Positions 1-10,040 of a DNA stretch of 64,000 nucleotides are shown here, piece by piece. The number at the start of each line of letters is the position of its first letter. Positions within the stretch are counted from its first letter, which is position 1. The stretch spans positions 2,890,001 to 2,954,000 of the forward strand of contig NZ_CP133160.1 in assembly GCF_030913365.1 (NCBI RefSeq), read 5' to 3'. Below the pieces are notes generated by a model. That model was given only the letters and a program-made list of their open reading frames with translations. It was not told the DNA's origin and did no database searches. The position numbers and the translations under genes were made by a program. The DNA is from Stenotrophomonas sp. 24(2023). Lineage in GTDB: Bacteria > Pseudomonadota > Gammaproteobacteria > Xanthomonadales > Xanthomonadaceae.

Positions 1-2
1 GC

Positions 3-920
3 CTGCGCCACCTGCTCACCCTTGAGGGCCTGCCCCGCGAGACGTTGCTGCAGTTGCTGGACCGGGCAGGGCAGATCCGCGATGCAGCGGTCGGCCGGGT
101 CGGCAACAAGCGCCAGGTGCTGGCCGGTTCGGCGGTGTGCACGCTGTTCTTCGAGCCCTCCACCCGCACCCGCAGCTCGTTCCAGCTGGCCGCGCAGCGC
201 TTGGGCGCGGACGTGCTGAACTTCGATGCGTCCACCTCGTCCACGCGCAAGGGTGAAACCGCCTGCGACACGCTGAAGAACCTGGAAGCGATGGGCGTGC
301 GTGGCTTCGTGGTGCGCCACCCCGATGACGGCGCGGTAGCCGAACTGGCCGCCGCGGCCGGCGAAGGCACCGCGCTGATCAATGCCGGTGATGGCCGCAG
401 CGCGCACCCGACCCAGGGCCTGCTGGACATGCTGACCCTGCGCCAGGCCAAGGGCCCGGATTTCTCGAAGCTGAAGGTGGTCATCGTCGGTGACGTGAAG
501 CATTCGCGGGTGGCCCGCACCGACCTGCATGCGCTGCGCACGCTGGGCGTGGGCGAGATCCGCGTGTGTGGCCCGCAGTCGCTGCTGCCGGACGATGAAA
601 CCCTCAAGGGCTGCATCGTCGGCCAGGATTTCGACGCGCTGCTGGAAGGTGCCGACGCGCTGATGATGCTGCGCCTGCAGCGCGAGCGCATGGAAGAAGG
701 CCTGGTGCCGTCGCTGGAGCAGTACCACGCCGACTATGGCCTGACCAACGACCGCCTGGCCCGCGCCGGCAAGGGCGCGGCGGTACTGCATCCGGGCCCG
801 ATCAACCGTGGCGTGGAAGTCACTGACGAAGTGGCCGACGGCCCGCAGTCGTGGGTGCTGCGCCAGGTCGCCAACGGCGTTGCCGTGCGCATGGCCGTGC
901 TGGAAACGCTGCTGGGCTGA
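3..920 (+). CDS. pyrB: Aspartate carbamoyltransferase catalytic chain (5' end cut by window edge)
   Basis: Catalyses carbamoyl phosphate plus aspartate to N-carbamoylaspartate, the first committed step of pyrimidine synthesis, in the cytoplasm. The reading frame is open from base 3, and about 305 codons are visible, so only a few N-terminal residues of a roughly 310-residue family are missing. The carbamoyl-phosphate loop is visible as STRTRSSF (about bases 162-185). A HPTQG motif lies mid-protein and a HPGP...RG motif near the end, all typical of the catalytic subunit. No pyrI-like regulatory gene follows; the next feature is a SMAG repeat pair. Identity is secure; the true start lies outside the window. 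Confidence 0.95.
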   Translation: MRHLLTLEGLPRETLLQLLDRAGQIRDAAVGRVGNKRQVLAGSAVCTLFFEPSTRTRSSFQLAAQRLGADVLNFDASTSSTRKGETACDTLKNLEAMGVRGFVVRHPDDGAVAELAAAAGEGTALINAGDGRSAHPTQGLLDMLTLRQAKGPDFSKLKVVIVGDVKHSRVARTDLHALRTLGVGEIRVCGPQSLLPDDETLKGCIVGQDFDALLEGADALMMLRLQRERMEEGLVPSLEQYHADYGLTNDRLARAGKGAAVLHPGPINRGVEVTDEVADGPQSWVLRQVANGVAVRMAVLETLLG

Positions 921-930
921 TCCTGGCAGC

Positions 931-985
931 TGCCAACCTTGGTTGGCGCACGCCCCTCTTTGGTAGATGCCAACCTTGGTTGGCA
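931..985 (+). repeat. Two direct SMAG-type REP palindromes upstream of the RAYT gene
   Basis: Two copies of a GCCAACC-TT-GGTTGGC palindrome lie at 931-947 and 963-985. The second is preceded by GTAG, the signature end of SMAG elements. Their central dinucleotide (TT) is the reverse complement of that in the two copies after the transposase, so the two pairs are in opposite orientation around the gene. A related CCCGGCA/TGCCGGG hairpin (1021-1040) lies just before the transposase start. Confidence 0.85.
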
Positions 986-1051
986 CTGACCTACCCGAAG
1001 CCACGCTGTTTTCCGATGTTCCCGGCACGCATGCCGGGCCATGCTTGCTCC

Positions 1052-1525
1052 ATGCAGAACGTCCGCCTTCTTGTCGGCCGCCATTCCAGCGTCGGCCTCT
1101 CCTACATCCTCACCACGGTCGTGGACGGCCGCGCACCGTTGTTCGCCAACGATGCGGCGGCGCTCCTGGCCCTTGGGGAGTTCCAGAGGCTCGATCAGGA
1201 AGGATTCACGCATTCCATTGCCTATGTGGTCATGCCCGATCACATCCACTGGCTGGTCGAACTGCGCGCAGGGACACTGGAGAATGTGATGAAGCGATTC
1301 AAGTCGCGTACCGCCCTGCAGGCAAACCGGTTGCTGGGGCGGGTTGGGCGTTTCTGGCAGGCCTGCTATCACGACCACGCGATTCGTTCGGACGAGTCGC
1401 TGCACCGGCATGCGATGTATCTGATGGCCAACCCGGTCAGGGCTGGGCTGGCAACGCAGCTGGGGGAGTATCCGCACGCGTGGTGCGCGTGGGAGCTCGG
1501 CACGTCATGTGACGCGCTGGCATAG
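1052..1525 (+). CDS. REP-associated tyrosine transposase (RAYT)
   Basis: This is a 157-residue single-domain HUH-type nuclease of the Y1/IS200-like family that is thought to mobilise REP palindromes. The HUH motif is seen as MPDHIHWLVEL at about residues 60-70. A conserved FWQACYHDHAIR segment near residue 105 holds the candidate catalytic tyrosine. The ATG at 1052 was chosen because the open frame further upstream runs antisense-like through pyrB's end and through the REP repeats. The gene is flanked by inverted pairs of SMAG palindromes, the arrangement expected for a RAYT and its cognate repeats. It appears intact. Confidence 0.88.
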   Translation: MQNVRLLVGRHSSVGLSYILTTVVDGRAPLFANDAAALLALGEFQRLDQEGFTHSIAYVVMPDHIHWLVELRAGTLENVMKRFKSRTALQANRLLGRVGRFWQACYHDHAIRSDESLHRHAMYLMANPVRAGLATQLGEYPHAWCAWELGTSCDALA

Positions 1526-1526
1526 C

Positions 1527-1606
1527 GCCAACCAAGGTTGGCATCCACCGGCGCGGCATTCGGATCATTTCGGGTGCCCGTGGGCCAACCAAGGTTGGCC
1601 GCTACC
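1527..1606 (-). repeat. Two SMAG-type REP palindromes downstream of the RAYT gene, inverted relative to the upstream pair
   Basis: GCCAACC-AA-GGTTGGC copies lie at about 1527-1542 and 1583-1600. The latter ends in CTAC (1603-1606), which is GTAG on the minus strand. They mirror the upstream pair and close a REP-RAYT-REP unit. Confidence 0.85.
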
Positions 1607-1613
1607 GGAGCTG

Positions 1614-2411
1614 TCAGCGCTTCTGCGCGAACAACCACGTCCACATCGCCGGATCGGCATAGGTGGCATCCCAGGCGTTGTGATTGCCATCGGGGTACTC
1701 GGTGTAACGGACATCGCGCGCATTGGCGGCCTGGAAGGCGGCATGCAGGCGGCGGTCATCGGCGGGCGGTACGACATCATCGCGCGCGCCGTGGAAGATC
1801 CACACCGGGGTGGTTTTCAACCGCGCGGCGATGGCCGTATAGGGATCGGCTTCGTGCTCGACCTGTTCCACGAACAGGGTGGGGCGCACTGCGCGCGGGG
1901 CCAGTACCGCACCGCAGACGGGCACCAGCGCGGCAAAGCGGCCGGGTTGGTCCAACGCGATGTTCCAGGTGCCGTAGCCGCCCATCGACATGCCGGTCAG
2001 GTACTGCCGCGCCGGGTCGGCACCGAATTCGGCGATCGTGGCGTCCAGTGCGGCCAACGCGGCGCGGTTGCTGTGGCCGCTCCATTCCTGGTGCCGCGGC
2101 ACCTGTGGCAGTACCACCAGCGCCGGGAAGTCCGGGTGGTCACGCAGGTAGGGGCCCAACCCGGCATGGGTCTGCTTGACGCCGTCGTTGCCGCGCTCGC
2201 CCGAGCCGTGCAGGAACAGCACCACCGGCAGCGCGCCGGGCGTGCGTGCCGCCATCGCGGGGATGAACACCTGGTAGTAGGCGGTCTGGCCGTCCACCTT
2301 CACGGCGCGGGCTTCGAAACGGCCGCGCGCGCTGTCCGCCGGGGTGGTGGCGCAACCGGCGAGCATCAGCAGGGCCAGCAAGGGCAGCCAGCGGGACAAC
2401 GGACGGGCCAT
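1614..2411 (-). CDS. Alpha/beta-hydrolase lipoprotein (PHB-depolymerase/dienelactone-hydrolase-like esterase)
   Basis: A 265-residue putative lipid-anchored hydrolase. The chosen ATG (2411) gives a classic lipoprotein signal with a lipobox LMLAGC around residues 15-20; the longer frame upstream lacks any signal logic. The fold is marked by FLHGSGERG (oxyanion region, about residue 70), the nucleophile elbow GMSMGG, an Asp in DDVVPP and a C-terminal HN in GNHNAW, which together complete a Ser-Asp-His triad. Related proteins are annotated as prolyl-oligopeptidase-like or PHB-depolymerase-like esterases. The substrate is unknown. It stands alone on the minus strand next to a zinc-ribbon gene. 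Confidence 0.8.
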   Translation of the reverse strand: MARPLSRWLPLLALLMLAGCATTPADSARGRFEARAVKVDGQTAYYQVFIPAMAARTPGALPVVLFLHGSGERGNDGVKQTHAGLGPYLRDHPDFPALVVLPQVPRHQEWSGHSNRAALAALDATIAEFGADPARQYLTGMSMGGYGTWNIALDQPGRFAALVPVCGAVLAPRAVRPTLFVEQVEHEADPYTAIAARLKTTPVWIFHGARDDVVPPADDRRLHAAFQAANARDVRYTEYPDGNHNAWDATYADPAMWTWLFAQKR

Positions 2412-2481
2412 GACGATCGCTCCATGAATGTAATCGTTTTCATGGTAGCGCCCCCAGCCCAGCAGGGCATCGTGCAGCGCA

Positions 2482-2748
2482 TCAGTCCGGGCGCGGGGCG
2501 TCGGCGATGATGGCCAGGTAGGCCTGGGCTTCGTCATTGCCGCTGGCAGCGGCCGCTTGTACCTGTTCCAGATCCGGGTGCATCACCACCAGCAGCGGGT
2601 TCTCGCAGACCGGGCAGGCGTATTCGGTGGCATCTTCATCCACCTCCATCGTCATGGCCGGTGCATTGCCCTTCCATTCGCAGGCGGCGCAGGTATGCAT
2701 CTGCTCGCGCCAGCCGGGCTGGAAATAGTTTTCGATCGTGGTCGCCAT
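2482..2748 (-). CDS. Small zinc-ribbon protein, function unknown
   Basis: An 88-residue soluble acidic protein with two Cys pairs, CAAC (about 20-23) and CPVC (about 45-48), spaced like a rubredoxin or zinc-ribbon knuckle. It has no signal peptide. The start at 2748 is the first ATG that gives only the cysteine domain; the longer open frame upstream overlaps mgtE antisense and is GC-rich noise. It sits 29 bp downstream of mgtE on the same strand and could be co-transcribed with it. No specific function can be assigned. Confidence 0.75.
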   Translation of the reverse strand: MATTIENYFQPGWREQMHTCAACEWKGNAPAMTMEVDEDATEYACPVCENPLLVVMHPDLEQVQAAAASGNDEAQAYLAIIADAPRPD

Positions 2749-2777
2749 GGGAAATTCCGGTCGGGGCCTGGCAGCGG

Positions 2778-4139
2778 TCAGTGCAGCAGCACCAGGGTGG
2801 CCAGGCCGAGGAAGGTGAAGAAGCCCATCGAGTCGGTCACGGCGGTCAGGAAGATGCCGCTGGCCAGGGCCGGGTCGAAGCCGAAGCGCTTGAGCGTCAG
2901 CGGCACCAGCACGCCGGCCAGGGCGGCAAACAGCAGATTGCAGGTCAGGGCGATGGCGATCACCGCCGACAGCCCCGGCGAATGGAACCAGGCCAGCACG
3001 ATCAGGCCCAGTACCGTGCCCAGCATCAGGCCGTTGAGCAGGGCCACGCGCACTTCCTTCCACAGCAGCGTGCGGGCATTGGAGGCACCGACCTGGCCCA
3101 GCGCCAGGCCGCGCACCATCAGCGCCAGCACCTGGGTGCCGGCATTGCCGCCCAGGCCGGCCACGATCGGCATCAGTACCGCCAGCGCCACCAGCTTGTC
3201 GATCGTGCCCTCGAAGTGGCCGACCACGCTGGAGGCCAGGAAGGCCGTGCACAGGTTCACCGACAGCCACATCAGGCGGCGGCGCATGGCGCGCCAGACC
3301 GGGCTGAACAGGTCTTCGTCCTCGTCCAGGCCGGCCGCGCCCAGCGCCTGGTGCTCGGCCTGCGCGCGGATGATGTCGACCACGTCATCGATGGTGATGC
3401 GGCCGATCAGGATGTTGTTGTCGTCCACCACCGGCGCGGAGATCCAGTCATGGTCGGAAAACTGGCGGGCCACTTCCTGGTCGCTCTCGCCGACATCGAT
3501 GGCGGGTTGCTCATCGTCGATCAGGCGGTTGATCGGCGTGGTGTCTTCGTGGGTGACCAGCGAAGCCAGCGACACGCGGCCCAGATACTGGTGGCGGCGG
3601 CTGACCACGAACAGGTGGTCGGTATGGTCGGGCAGCTCGCCGCGCAGGCGCAGGTAACGCAGCACCACGTCCACGTTGACGTCGGCGCGCACGGTCACCA
3701 CGTCCGGGTTCATCAGGCGGCCGGCGCTGTCCTCGGGGTAGGACAGCACCTGTTCCAGGCGCTCGCGGTTCTCGCGGTCCATCGACTTGAGGACTTCGTC
3801 GATGACCGTATCGGGCAGGTCTTCGACCAGGTCGGCCAGATCGTCGATGTCCAGGTCTTCGACCGCGGCGATGATTTCGTCCGGGTCCATGTCCGCCAGC
3901 AGGCTTTCGCGCACGTCCTCGCCGACGTGGACCAGCACCTCACCGTCGTCCTCGGGGTCGACCAGCCCCCACACGATCGCGCGCTTGCCCGGCGGCAGCG
4001 ATTCGAGCAGGTTGCCGATCTCCGCCGGCGCCAGCGTGTTGACCAGCCGGCGCACCGGCCCCAGGCGGCCACTGTCCAGGGCATCGGACAGCATGCGCAG
4101 CTGGCGCGCAGTCTTGTCGTGGCGTACGGCTTCAGCCAT
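2778..4139 (-). CDS. mgtE: Magnesium transporter MgtE
   Basis: A 453-residue Mg2+ channel of the inner membrane, full length for the family. It has an acidic N-domain (about 10-130, superhelical repeats with many Asp/Glu), a CBS pair (about 140-260, including GRITIDDVVDIIR) and five C-terminal membrane helices. The signature PIVAGLGGNAGTQ lies at the start of the pore region. The ATG at 4139 is preferred over an extra 17 residues upstream that look non-homologous. By analogy with known MgtE proteins, the cytosolic N and CBS domains would sense Mg2+ and close the pore. No riboswitch-like element was recognised upstream. Confidence 0.93.
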   Translation of the reverse strand: MAEAVRHDKTARQLRMLSDALDSGRLGPVRRLVNTLAPAEIGNLLESLPPGKRAIVWGLVDPEDDGEVLVHVGEDVRESLLADMDPDEIIAAVEDLDIDDLADLVEDLPDTVIDEVLKSMDRENRERLEQVLSYPEDSAGRLMNPDVVTVRADVNVDVVLRYLRLRGELPDHTDHLFVVSRRHQYLGRVSLASLVTHEDTTPINRLIDDEQPAIDVGESDQEVARQFSDHDWISAPVVDDNNILIGRITIDDVVDIIRAQAEHQALGAAGLDEDEDLFSPVWRAMRRRLMWLSVNLCTAFLASSVVGHFEGTIDKLVALAVLMPIVAGLGGNAGTQVLALMVRGLALGQVGASNARTLLWKEVRVALLNGLMLGTVLGLIVLAWFHSPGLSAVIAIALTCNLLFAALAGVLVPLTLKRFGFDPALASGIFLTAVTDSMGFFTFLGLATLVLLH

Positions 4140-4228
4140 CGCAGCTCCCGCGGGATAAGAAAAGCCGCGATCCCGGCAAGGATGCGGCAAGAGGGGTGTT
4201 CAGCGCGTCATTATCGCAAGGGGATGTT

Positions 4229-4708
4229 TCAACGCATACCCCGCTGGCCTGCCTCCCGCAGGGGCTTGGCGGTCCGCCGGGCCATGCCCGGCCCCGCTTC
4301 GGGAAGGGGCTCGAAGCACTGGAGCGCGGTGGCCAGAAACACGGTCCCGCCCGGCACATGGGCATCGCTCCGTTGGAGATGTCCGCTGACGCGCAGATGC
4401 AGGGGTGGCAGATCCCTATGGGCCTGCATCCGGAACGTCGCGGTAATGAATGCATCCACGTATGGAGCCTTCCGCAGGTCCTCCGTGAACTCCAGCCAGA
4501 GGCCGGATCCAAATCCGCTCTCGCAATCGTGCAGGGAGATGCCGTGGCGGGTGCCCTGGAAGCAGCCGGCAACGATCACGGGCTTCTCCAGTGGTATGCC
4601 AGCCTTGAGCGTTGCCACGGACGTATCGGATGCAACGCCCGGGCAGCCGTTTGCCTGTGCGGAGCCTGTCGCAACGATGAGGATCCCTGCAAGAAGCATT
4701 TCTTTCAT
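4229..4708 (-). CDS. Secreted protein of unknown function
   Basis: A 159-residue protein with a signal peptide (MKEMLLAGILIVATGSAQA, cleavage after about residue 19). The mature part has several cysteines (NGCPG, AGCFQG, HDCESG, LQCFEP) that may form disulfides. The last 20 or so residues are encoded across a partial CCGGGC palindrome and may be a REP-derived extension of the original stop. No family was recognised. The ATG at 4708 was chosen because it gives the signal peptide. It ends 90 bp before mgtE on the same strand. Confidence 0.65.
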   Translation of the reverse strand: MKEMLLAGILIVATGSAQANGCPGVASDTSVATLKAGIPLEKPVIVAGCFQGTRHGISLHDCESGFGSGLWLEFTEDLRKAPYVDAFITATFRMQAHRDLPPLHLRVSGHLQRSDAHVPGGTVFLATALQCFEPLPEAGPGMARRTAKPLREAGQRGMR

Positions 4709-4751
4709 GGCGTACGCGTTCCAGTCGAGCAGGTCGTGACTACACCGCGCT

Positions 4752-6521
<1,770 letters not shown>

Positions 6522-6523
6522 CC

Positions 6524-6793
6524 TCAGCTGTCCTCGTCGAAGCGGCGTTCGAACAGATCGACCACCGCGTCCATGGCGACCGCTTCGTCCTCGCCACTGA
6601 TGCGGATGGTGACCGGCGTGCCCTGGCCGGCGGCCAGTAGCATCACGCCCATGATGCTCTTGGCGTTGATCTCACGGCCCTTGGCGGCCATGGTCACGTT
6701 GCAGCGGAACGGCGCCAGCGTCTGCACCAGCTTGGCGGTGGCGCGCGCGTGCAATCCCAGGCGGTTGCTTACGGTGAGTTCTCGTTCAAGCAT
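6524..6793 (-). CDS. ptsH: Phosphocarrier protein HPr
   Basis: An 89-residue HPr. The phosphoryl-acceptor His15 is seen in LGLHARAT and the regulatory Ser46 in NAKSIMGVMLLAAGQG. Ser46 is the site that HPr kinase modifies, and an hprK gene lies about 1.5 kb away. It overlaps the EIIA gene upstream by 8 bp and is followed by ptsI after 2 bp, so the three are translationally linked. HPr would relay phosphate from enzyme I to the EIIA proteins encoded in this cluster. Confidence 0.95.
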   Translation of the reverse strand: MLERELTVSNRLGLHARATAKLVQTLAPFRCNVTMAAKGREINAKSIMGVMLLAAGQGTPVTIRISGEDEAVAMDAVVDLFERRFDEDS

Positions 6794-7178
6794 CGTCGAC
6801 TATCGCTCCATTGCGGGTGCCCGCCGCCGCAGTGGCGGGCAGTTGATCCAGGCCCTGTTCCGGATAATTCATCACCCGCAGCAACATCGGCAGGCTCAGC
6901 GCCGACACCCGGCGAACCGGGGTCCCCAGCCGGGCCAGCTGCCCGGCAAGGTTGCTGGGGCTGGCGCCGTACAGGTCGGTCAGGATCAGCACGCCTGCAC
7001 CGCCATCGACCCGCCGCAGGGCGGCGGAAGCGAGGGGCAGCAGGGCGTCCATGTCCGCATCGAACGGTACTTCGAAAGCTTCGGTCTTCAGCGGCAGGTG
7101 CCGCAGGAGCCGGGTCGCCACGTCAAGCAGGGCGGTCCCGACCCCGGGATGTGTTACGAGGAGAATGCCACAGGTCAT
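6786..7178 (-). CDS. PTS EIIA component, mannose/fructose (EIIA-Man) family
   Basis: A 130-residue single-domain EIIA-Man-like protein with the predicted phosphohistidine in LLVTHPGVG (His10). DLYGASPSN (about 68-76) matches the second family motif. No EIIB, EIIC or EIID permease genes are nearby, so the protein probably acts as a regulatory phosphate acceptor and not in sugar uptake, as in other proteobacterial PTS clusters that carry hprK. It overlaps ptsH by 8 bp. Regulation and targets cannot be read from the sequence. Confidence 0.88.
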   Translation of the reverse strand: MTCGILLVTHPGVGTALLDVATRLLRHLPLKTEAFEVPFDADMDALLPLASAALRRVDGGAGVLILTDLYGASPSNLAGQLARLGTPVRRVSALSLPMLLRVMNYPEQGLDQLPATAAAGTRNGAIVDDA

Positions 7179-7335
7179 TACTGCACGTTAACAGGTCAAT
7201 GTGAACTGGCGATAGCAGCAGATGAGGGGCACTGTGTCCCGTATTCATGAATTTCCGCCCCCTTGGATCCATGCCCTGCGGGCGGTCGCCACGCAGGGCG
7301 TGGTCCACGCCCAGTGTTCCGTCTTCGCCCGACGG

Positions 7336-8220
7336 TCAATCCTGTTCGCGGTGGTAGGTGGCCACGTCGTCCCAGCCCATCTCGCGGGCATGGCGGGCCA
7401 TGCGTTCGGCCAGGAACACCGAACGGTGCTTGCCGCCGGTACAGCCGAAGGCCACGGTCACGTAGCTGCGGGTGCCATCGCCCAGCTTCGGCAGCCAGGT
7501 GTCGAGGAAGTCCATCAGCTGGGCCAGGTAGCGCTGCACGTCCGGCTGCGCTTCCAGGTAGTCACGCACGCCGGGCTCGCGGCCGCTGAGGGCACGCAGT
7601 TCCGGGTCCCAGTGGGGGTTGGGCAGCATGCGCGCGTCGAACACGAAATCGGCCTCGGCCGGTACGCCGCGCCGGTAGGCGAACGATTCGAACAGCAGTG
7701 ACAGGCGGGTGGCGTGGCCGAGCGCGAATTCGGTGATGACCCGGCGGCGCAGCTGGTGCACGTTCAAGGTGCTGGTATCGATCACGGCATCGGCCTGCTG
7801 GCGCAGGGGCAGTGCCAGTTCGCGCTCGCGGGCGATGGCCTCGGGCAGGGACAGGCCGCGCTGGCTCAACGGATGGCGGCGGCGGGTGTCGGCGTAGCGC
7901 TTGAGCAGGGTTTCGTCGCTGGCCTCGAAGAACAGCAGCTGCGCGTCCACGCCGGCATCGGTGGCCAGCTGCCGCCAGTGGGCCAGCTGGCCCAGGTCGC
8001 TCTGCCCGCGTACGTCGATACCCACGGCCAGCCGTCGCGGCGCGCCACCATCGAGGTTGCCCAGCACGCTGCGCACGAAATCGGGCAGCAGCTGGATGGG
8101 CAGGTTGTCCGAACAGTAGTAGTCCTGGTCCTCGAAGGTCTTCAGGGCGACGGATTTACCCGAGCCGGACAGGCCGCTGACGATCATCAGGGTCGGGGCG
8201 GAGGGCGTTGCGGTGCTCAT
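7336..8220 (-). CDS. rapZ: RNase adapter protein RapZ (P-loop nucleotide-binding)
   Basis: A 294-residue protein. In enterobacteria RapZ guides RNase E to the small RNA GlmZ and so controls GlmS. An N-terminal Walker A, GLSGSGKS (about 16-23), and a Walker B-like region are visible. The conserved C-terminal domain carries [10 protein letters not shown], the family signature. It lies 24 bp after hprK, in the classic rapZ-hprK/ptsN-rpoN neighbourhood. Whether a GlmZ-like RNA exists in this genus is unknown. Confidence 0.92.
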   Translation of the reverse strand: MSTATPSAPTLMIVSGLSGSGKSVALKTFEDQDYYCSDNLPIQLLPDFVRSVLGNLDGGAPRRLAVGIDVRGQSDLGQLAHWRQLATDAGVDAQLLFFEASDETLLKRYADTRRRHPLSQRGLSLPEAIARERELALPLRQQADAVIDTSTLNVHQLRRRVITEFALGHATRLSLLFESFAYRRGVPAEADFVFDARMLPNPHWDPELRALSGREPGVRDYLEAQPDVQRYLAQLMDFLDTWLPKLGDGTRSYVTVAFGCTGGKHRSVFLAERMARHAREMGWDDVATYHREQD

Positions 8221-8244
8221 GGACAGGCTCGTGGTGGGGCAGGG

Positions 8245-9195
8245 TCAGGGGGTGCGCCGTTCCAGCAGGTTGCTGTGGCGGGCGATGAACATGGCCGCCG
8301 GGTCGATGCCCTTGGTGCGCAGGATGTGCAGGCGGGTGGCCGCTTCGGTCAGCACCGACAGGTTGCGGCCGGGCATCACCGGCAGGGTGATCAGCGGCAC
8401 ATCCAGGTCGAGCACGTGGCGGGTGCCCGAATCGCCGGTCAGGCGTTCATAGCCATGGGGCGTGGGTTCGGTCATCGGCTTGGTCAGGTGGACGATCAGC
8501 CGAAGGTACTTGTTCTTCTTTACGGCCGTGTCACCGAACATCTCGCGTACGTTCAGCACGCCCAGGCCGCGCACTTCCAGCAGGTCCTGCAGCAGCTCCG
8601 GGCAGGTGCCGTCGAGCACGTCCGGGGCGATCTGGGTGAATTCGGGGGCGTCGTCGGCCACCAGGCGGTGGCCACGGCTGAGCAGTTCCAGCGCCAGTTC
8701 GCTCTTGCCCGACCCGGCTTCGCCGGTGATCAGCACGCCGATGGAGTAGATCTCCATGAACACGCCATGCAGGATCACCCGCGGTGCCAGCGTCCGTGCC
8801 AGGTGGTAGGACAGGTGGTTGAGCAGTTCATGGCCGCGCTTGGGCGATACCCACAGCGGGGTCTGCGATTCGTCGGCCGCCGCGCGCAGGTCTTCCGGGC
8901 AGGGCTGGTTGCGGGTGATCACCAGCGCCAGCGGGTGCGACTGCATGATGCGCTCGATGGTTTCCCAGCGCAGGCGCGGTTCCAGCGAGTCCAACCAGGA
9001 CAGTTCCTCGGTACCGAGGATCTGCACCTTGTTGGGGTAGATCGCATTGAGGTAACCGGCCAGGGAGGGGCGGCGGGAGACCGTGTTGCCGGCTTCCAGC
9101 TCGCGCTTTTCGCCGGACTGGCCGGCCACCCAGCGCAGGGCCAGCCGATCGCGCTGCTGTTCGAACAGTTCGCGGGCGGTGATGCTGGTATTCAT
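8245..9195 (-). CDS. hprK: HPr kinase/phosphorylase
   Basis: A 316-residue bifunctional enzyme that phosphorylates HPr on Ser46 with ATP or PPi and reverses the reaction. The P-loop GEAGSGKS lies at about 155-162, followed by the family segment LVADDAPEF. The signature region [11 protein letters not shown] is present. The ATG overlaps the ptsN stop by 4 bp, which implies coupled translation. Together with ptsH Ser46 it indicates that carbon-status signalling through HPr serine phosphorylation operates in this bacterium. Confidence 0.93.
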   Translation of the reverse strand: MNTSITARELFEQQRDRLALRWVAGQSGEKRELEAGNTVSRRPSLAGYLNAIYPNKVQILGTEELSWLDSLEPRLRWETIERIMQSHPLALVITRNQPCPEDLRAAADESQTPLWVSPKRGHELLNHLSYHLARTLAPRVILHGVFMEIYSIGVLITGEAGSGKSELALELLSRGHRLVADDAPEFTQIAPDVLDGTCPELLQDLLEVRGLGVLNVREMFGDTAVKKNKYLRLIVHLTKPMTEPTPHGYERLTGDSGTRHVLDLDVPLITLPVMPGRNLSVLTEAATRLHILRTKGIDPAAMFIARHSNLLERRTP

Positions 9196-9644
9196 GCGGC
9201 GCTGGCCGGTGGCGGGTAGTCCAGCACCTGGCGCAGCGCGCGGGCATCGCCGGCGGCGCGCAGGGCCTGGCGGATGGCCGGGTCCGAGAACAGTTCGGCC
9301 AGTTCGGACAGCAGCATCAGGTGCTGGTGGGTGTAATGGGCGGGGACGGCGAGGGCGAACACCAGGTCCACCGGTTCATCGCCGCCGAAATCGACCGGGG
9401 ACTGCAGCCGCAGCAGGGCGCCGCGTGGGCGTTCCAGGGTGCAGCCGCGGCCATGGGGGATGGCGATGCCATGGCCGATGACGGTGCTGCCCAGCGTTTC
9501 GCGCTGGCGCAGTTCGCCGAAGATCTGCTCGGCATTGGCCTCGCGGCAGGCCAGCAGCTGGGCGGCGGCCCGCAGGACGTTGTCGCGGTCATGGGCCGTG
9601 CAGACCTGGGTCTGCACGGCGGCCAGGATGTCGGTCAGGGGCAT
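9192..9644 (-). CDS. ptsN: Nitrogen-regulatory PTS protein EIIA-Ntr
   Basis: A 150-residue PtsN-like EIIA of the fructose/mannitol superfamily. The active His is in [10 protein letters not shown] (about 65), preceded by the typical [10 protein letters not shown] segment. It lies between hpf and hprK, the standard rpoN-hpf-ptsN order. In other proteobacteria PtsN regulates potassium transport and sigma-54-linked functions; that role is inferred here. Translation of hprK is coupled through an ATGA overlap at its 3' end. Confidence 0.92.
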   Translation of the reverse strand: MPLTDILAAVQTQVCTAHDRDNVLRAAAQLLACREANAEQIFGELRQRETLGSTVIGHGIAIPHGRGCTLERPRGALLRLQSPVDFGGDEPVDLVFALAVPAHYTHQHLMLLSELAELFSDPAIRQALRAAGDARALRQVLDYPPPASAA

Positions 9645-9665
9645 GTCGGGAAGCGGAGGCGGCGG

Positions 9666-9983
9666 TCAGCCGCCATTGTCACCCACCGGCAGCGGTGCGT
9701 GCTGCTGTTTTTTTTCCTTGTGCTTGATCACCAGCCGGTCCAGCTTGTCGGCCAGCAGGTCGATGGCGGCATACATGGTCTGGCCGCCGGCCTCGGCGTG
9801 CAGGGTCTGGCCGGGGATGTTCACGCTGGCATCGACGTGGTGTTCGGTCTTCTGCAGCTTCAGGGTGACCCGAGTCTCGCAGTGCTGGTCGAAGTGCTTG
9901 CCGATCCTGGCCAGTTTTTCCTCCACATAGGACTGCAGGGCGGGGGTGACTTCGACGTCTTTGCCAAACGTTTCGATGCGCAT
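9666..9983 (-). CDS. hpf: Ribosome hibernation promoting factor (HPF/YfiA family)
   Basis: A 105-residue short-form HPF, which binds the small ribosomal subunit and promotes dimers or inactive ribosomes in stationary phase. Family features are the start MRIETFGKDVEVTPAL, the YVEEKLARIGKHF helix and the central strand region up to YAAIDLLADKLDRLV. The ATG at 9983 has an AAGGAG ribosome binding site 6-7 bases upstream, which rules out the longer frame. It is located directly downstream of rpoN, as in most gamma-proteobacteria. Confidence 0.93.
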   Translation of the reverse strand: MRIETFGKDVEVTPALQSYVEEKLARIGKHFDQHCETRVTLKLQKTEHHVDASVNIPGQTLHAEAGGQTMYAAIDLLADKLDRLVIKHKEKKQQHAPLPVGDNGG

Positions 9984-10040
9984 CGGGTTTCTCCTTGTTC
10001 GGATTTGCCAATGAACCTTCCCGCCAGCCACGGCGGCGCG

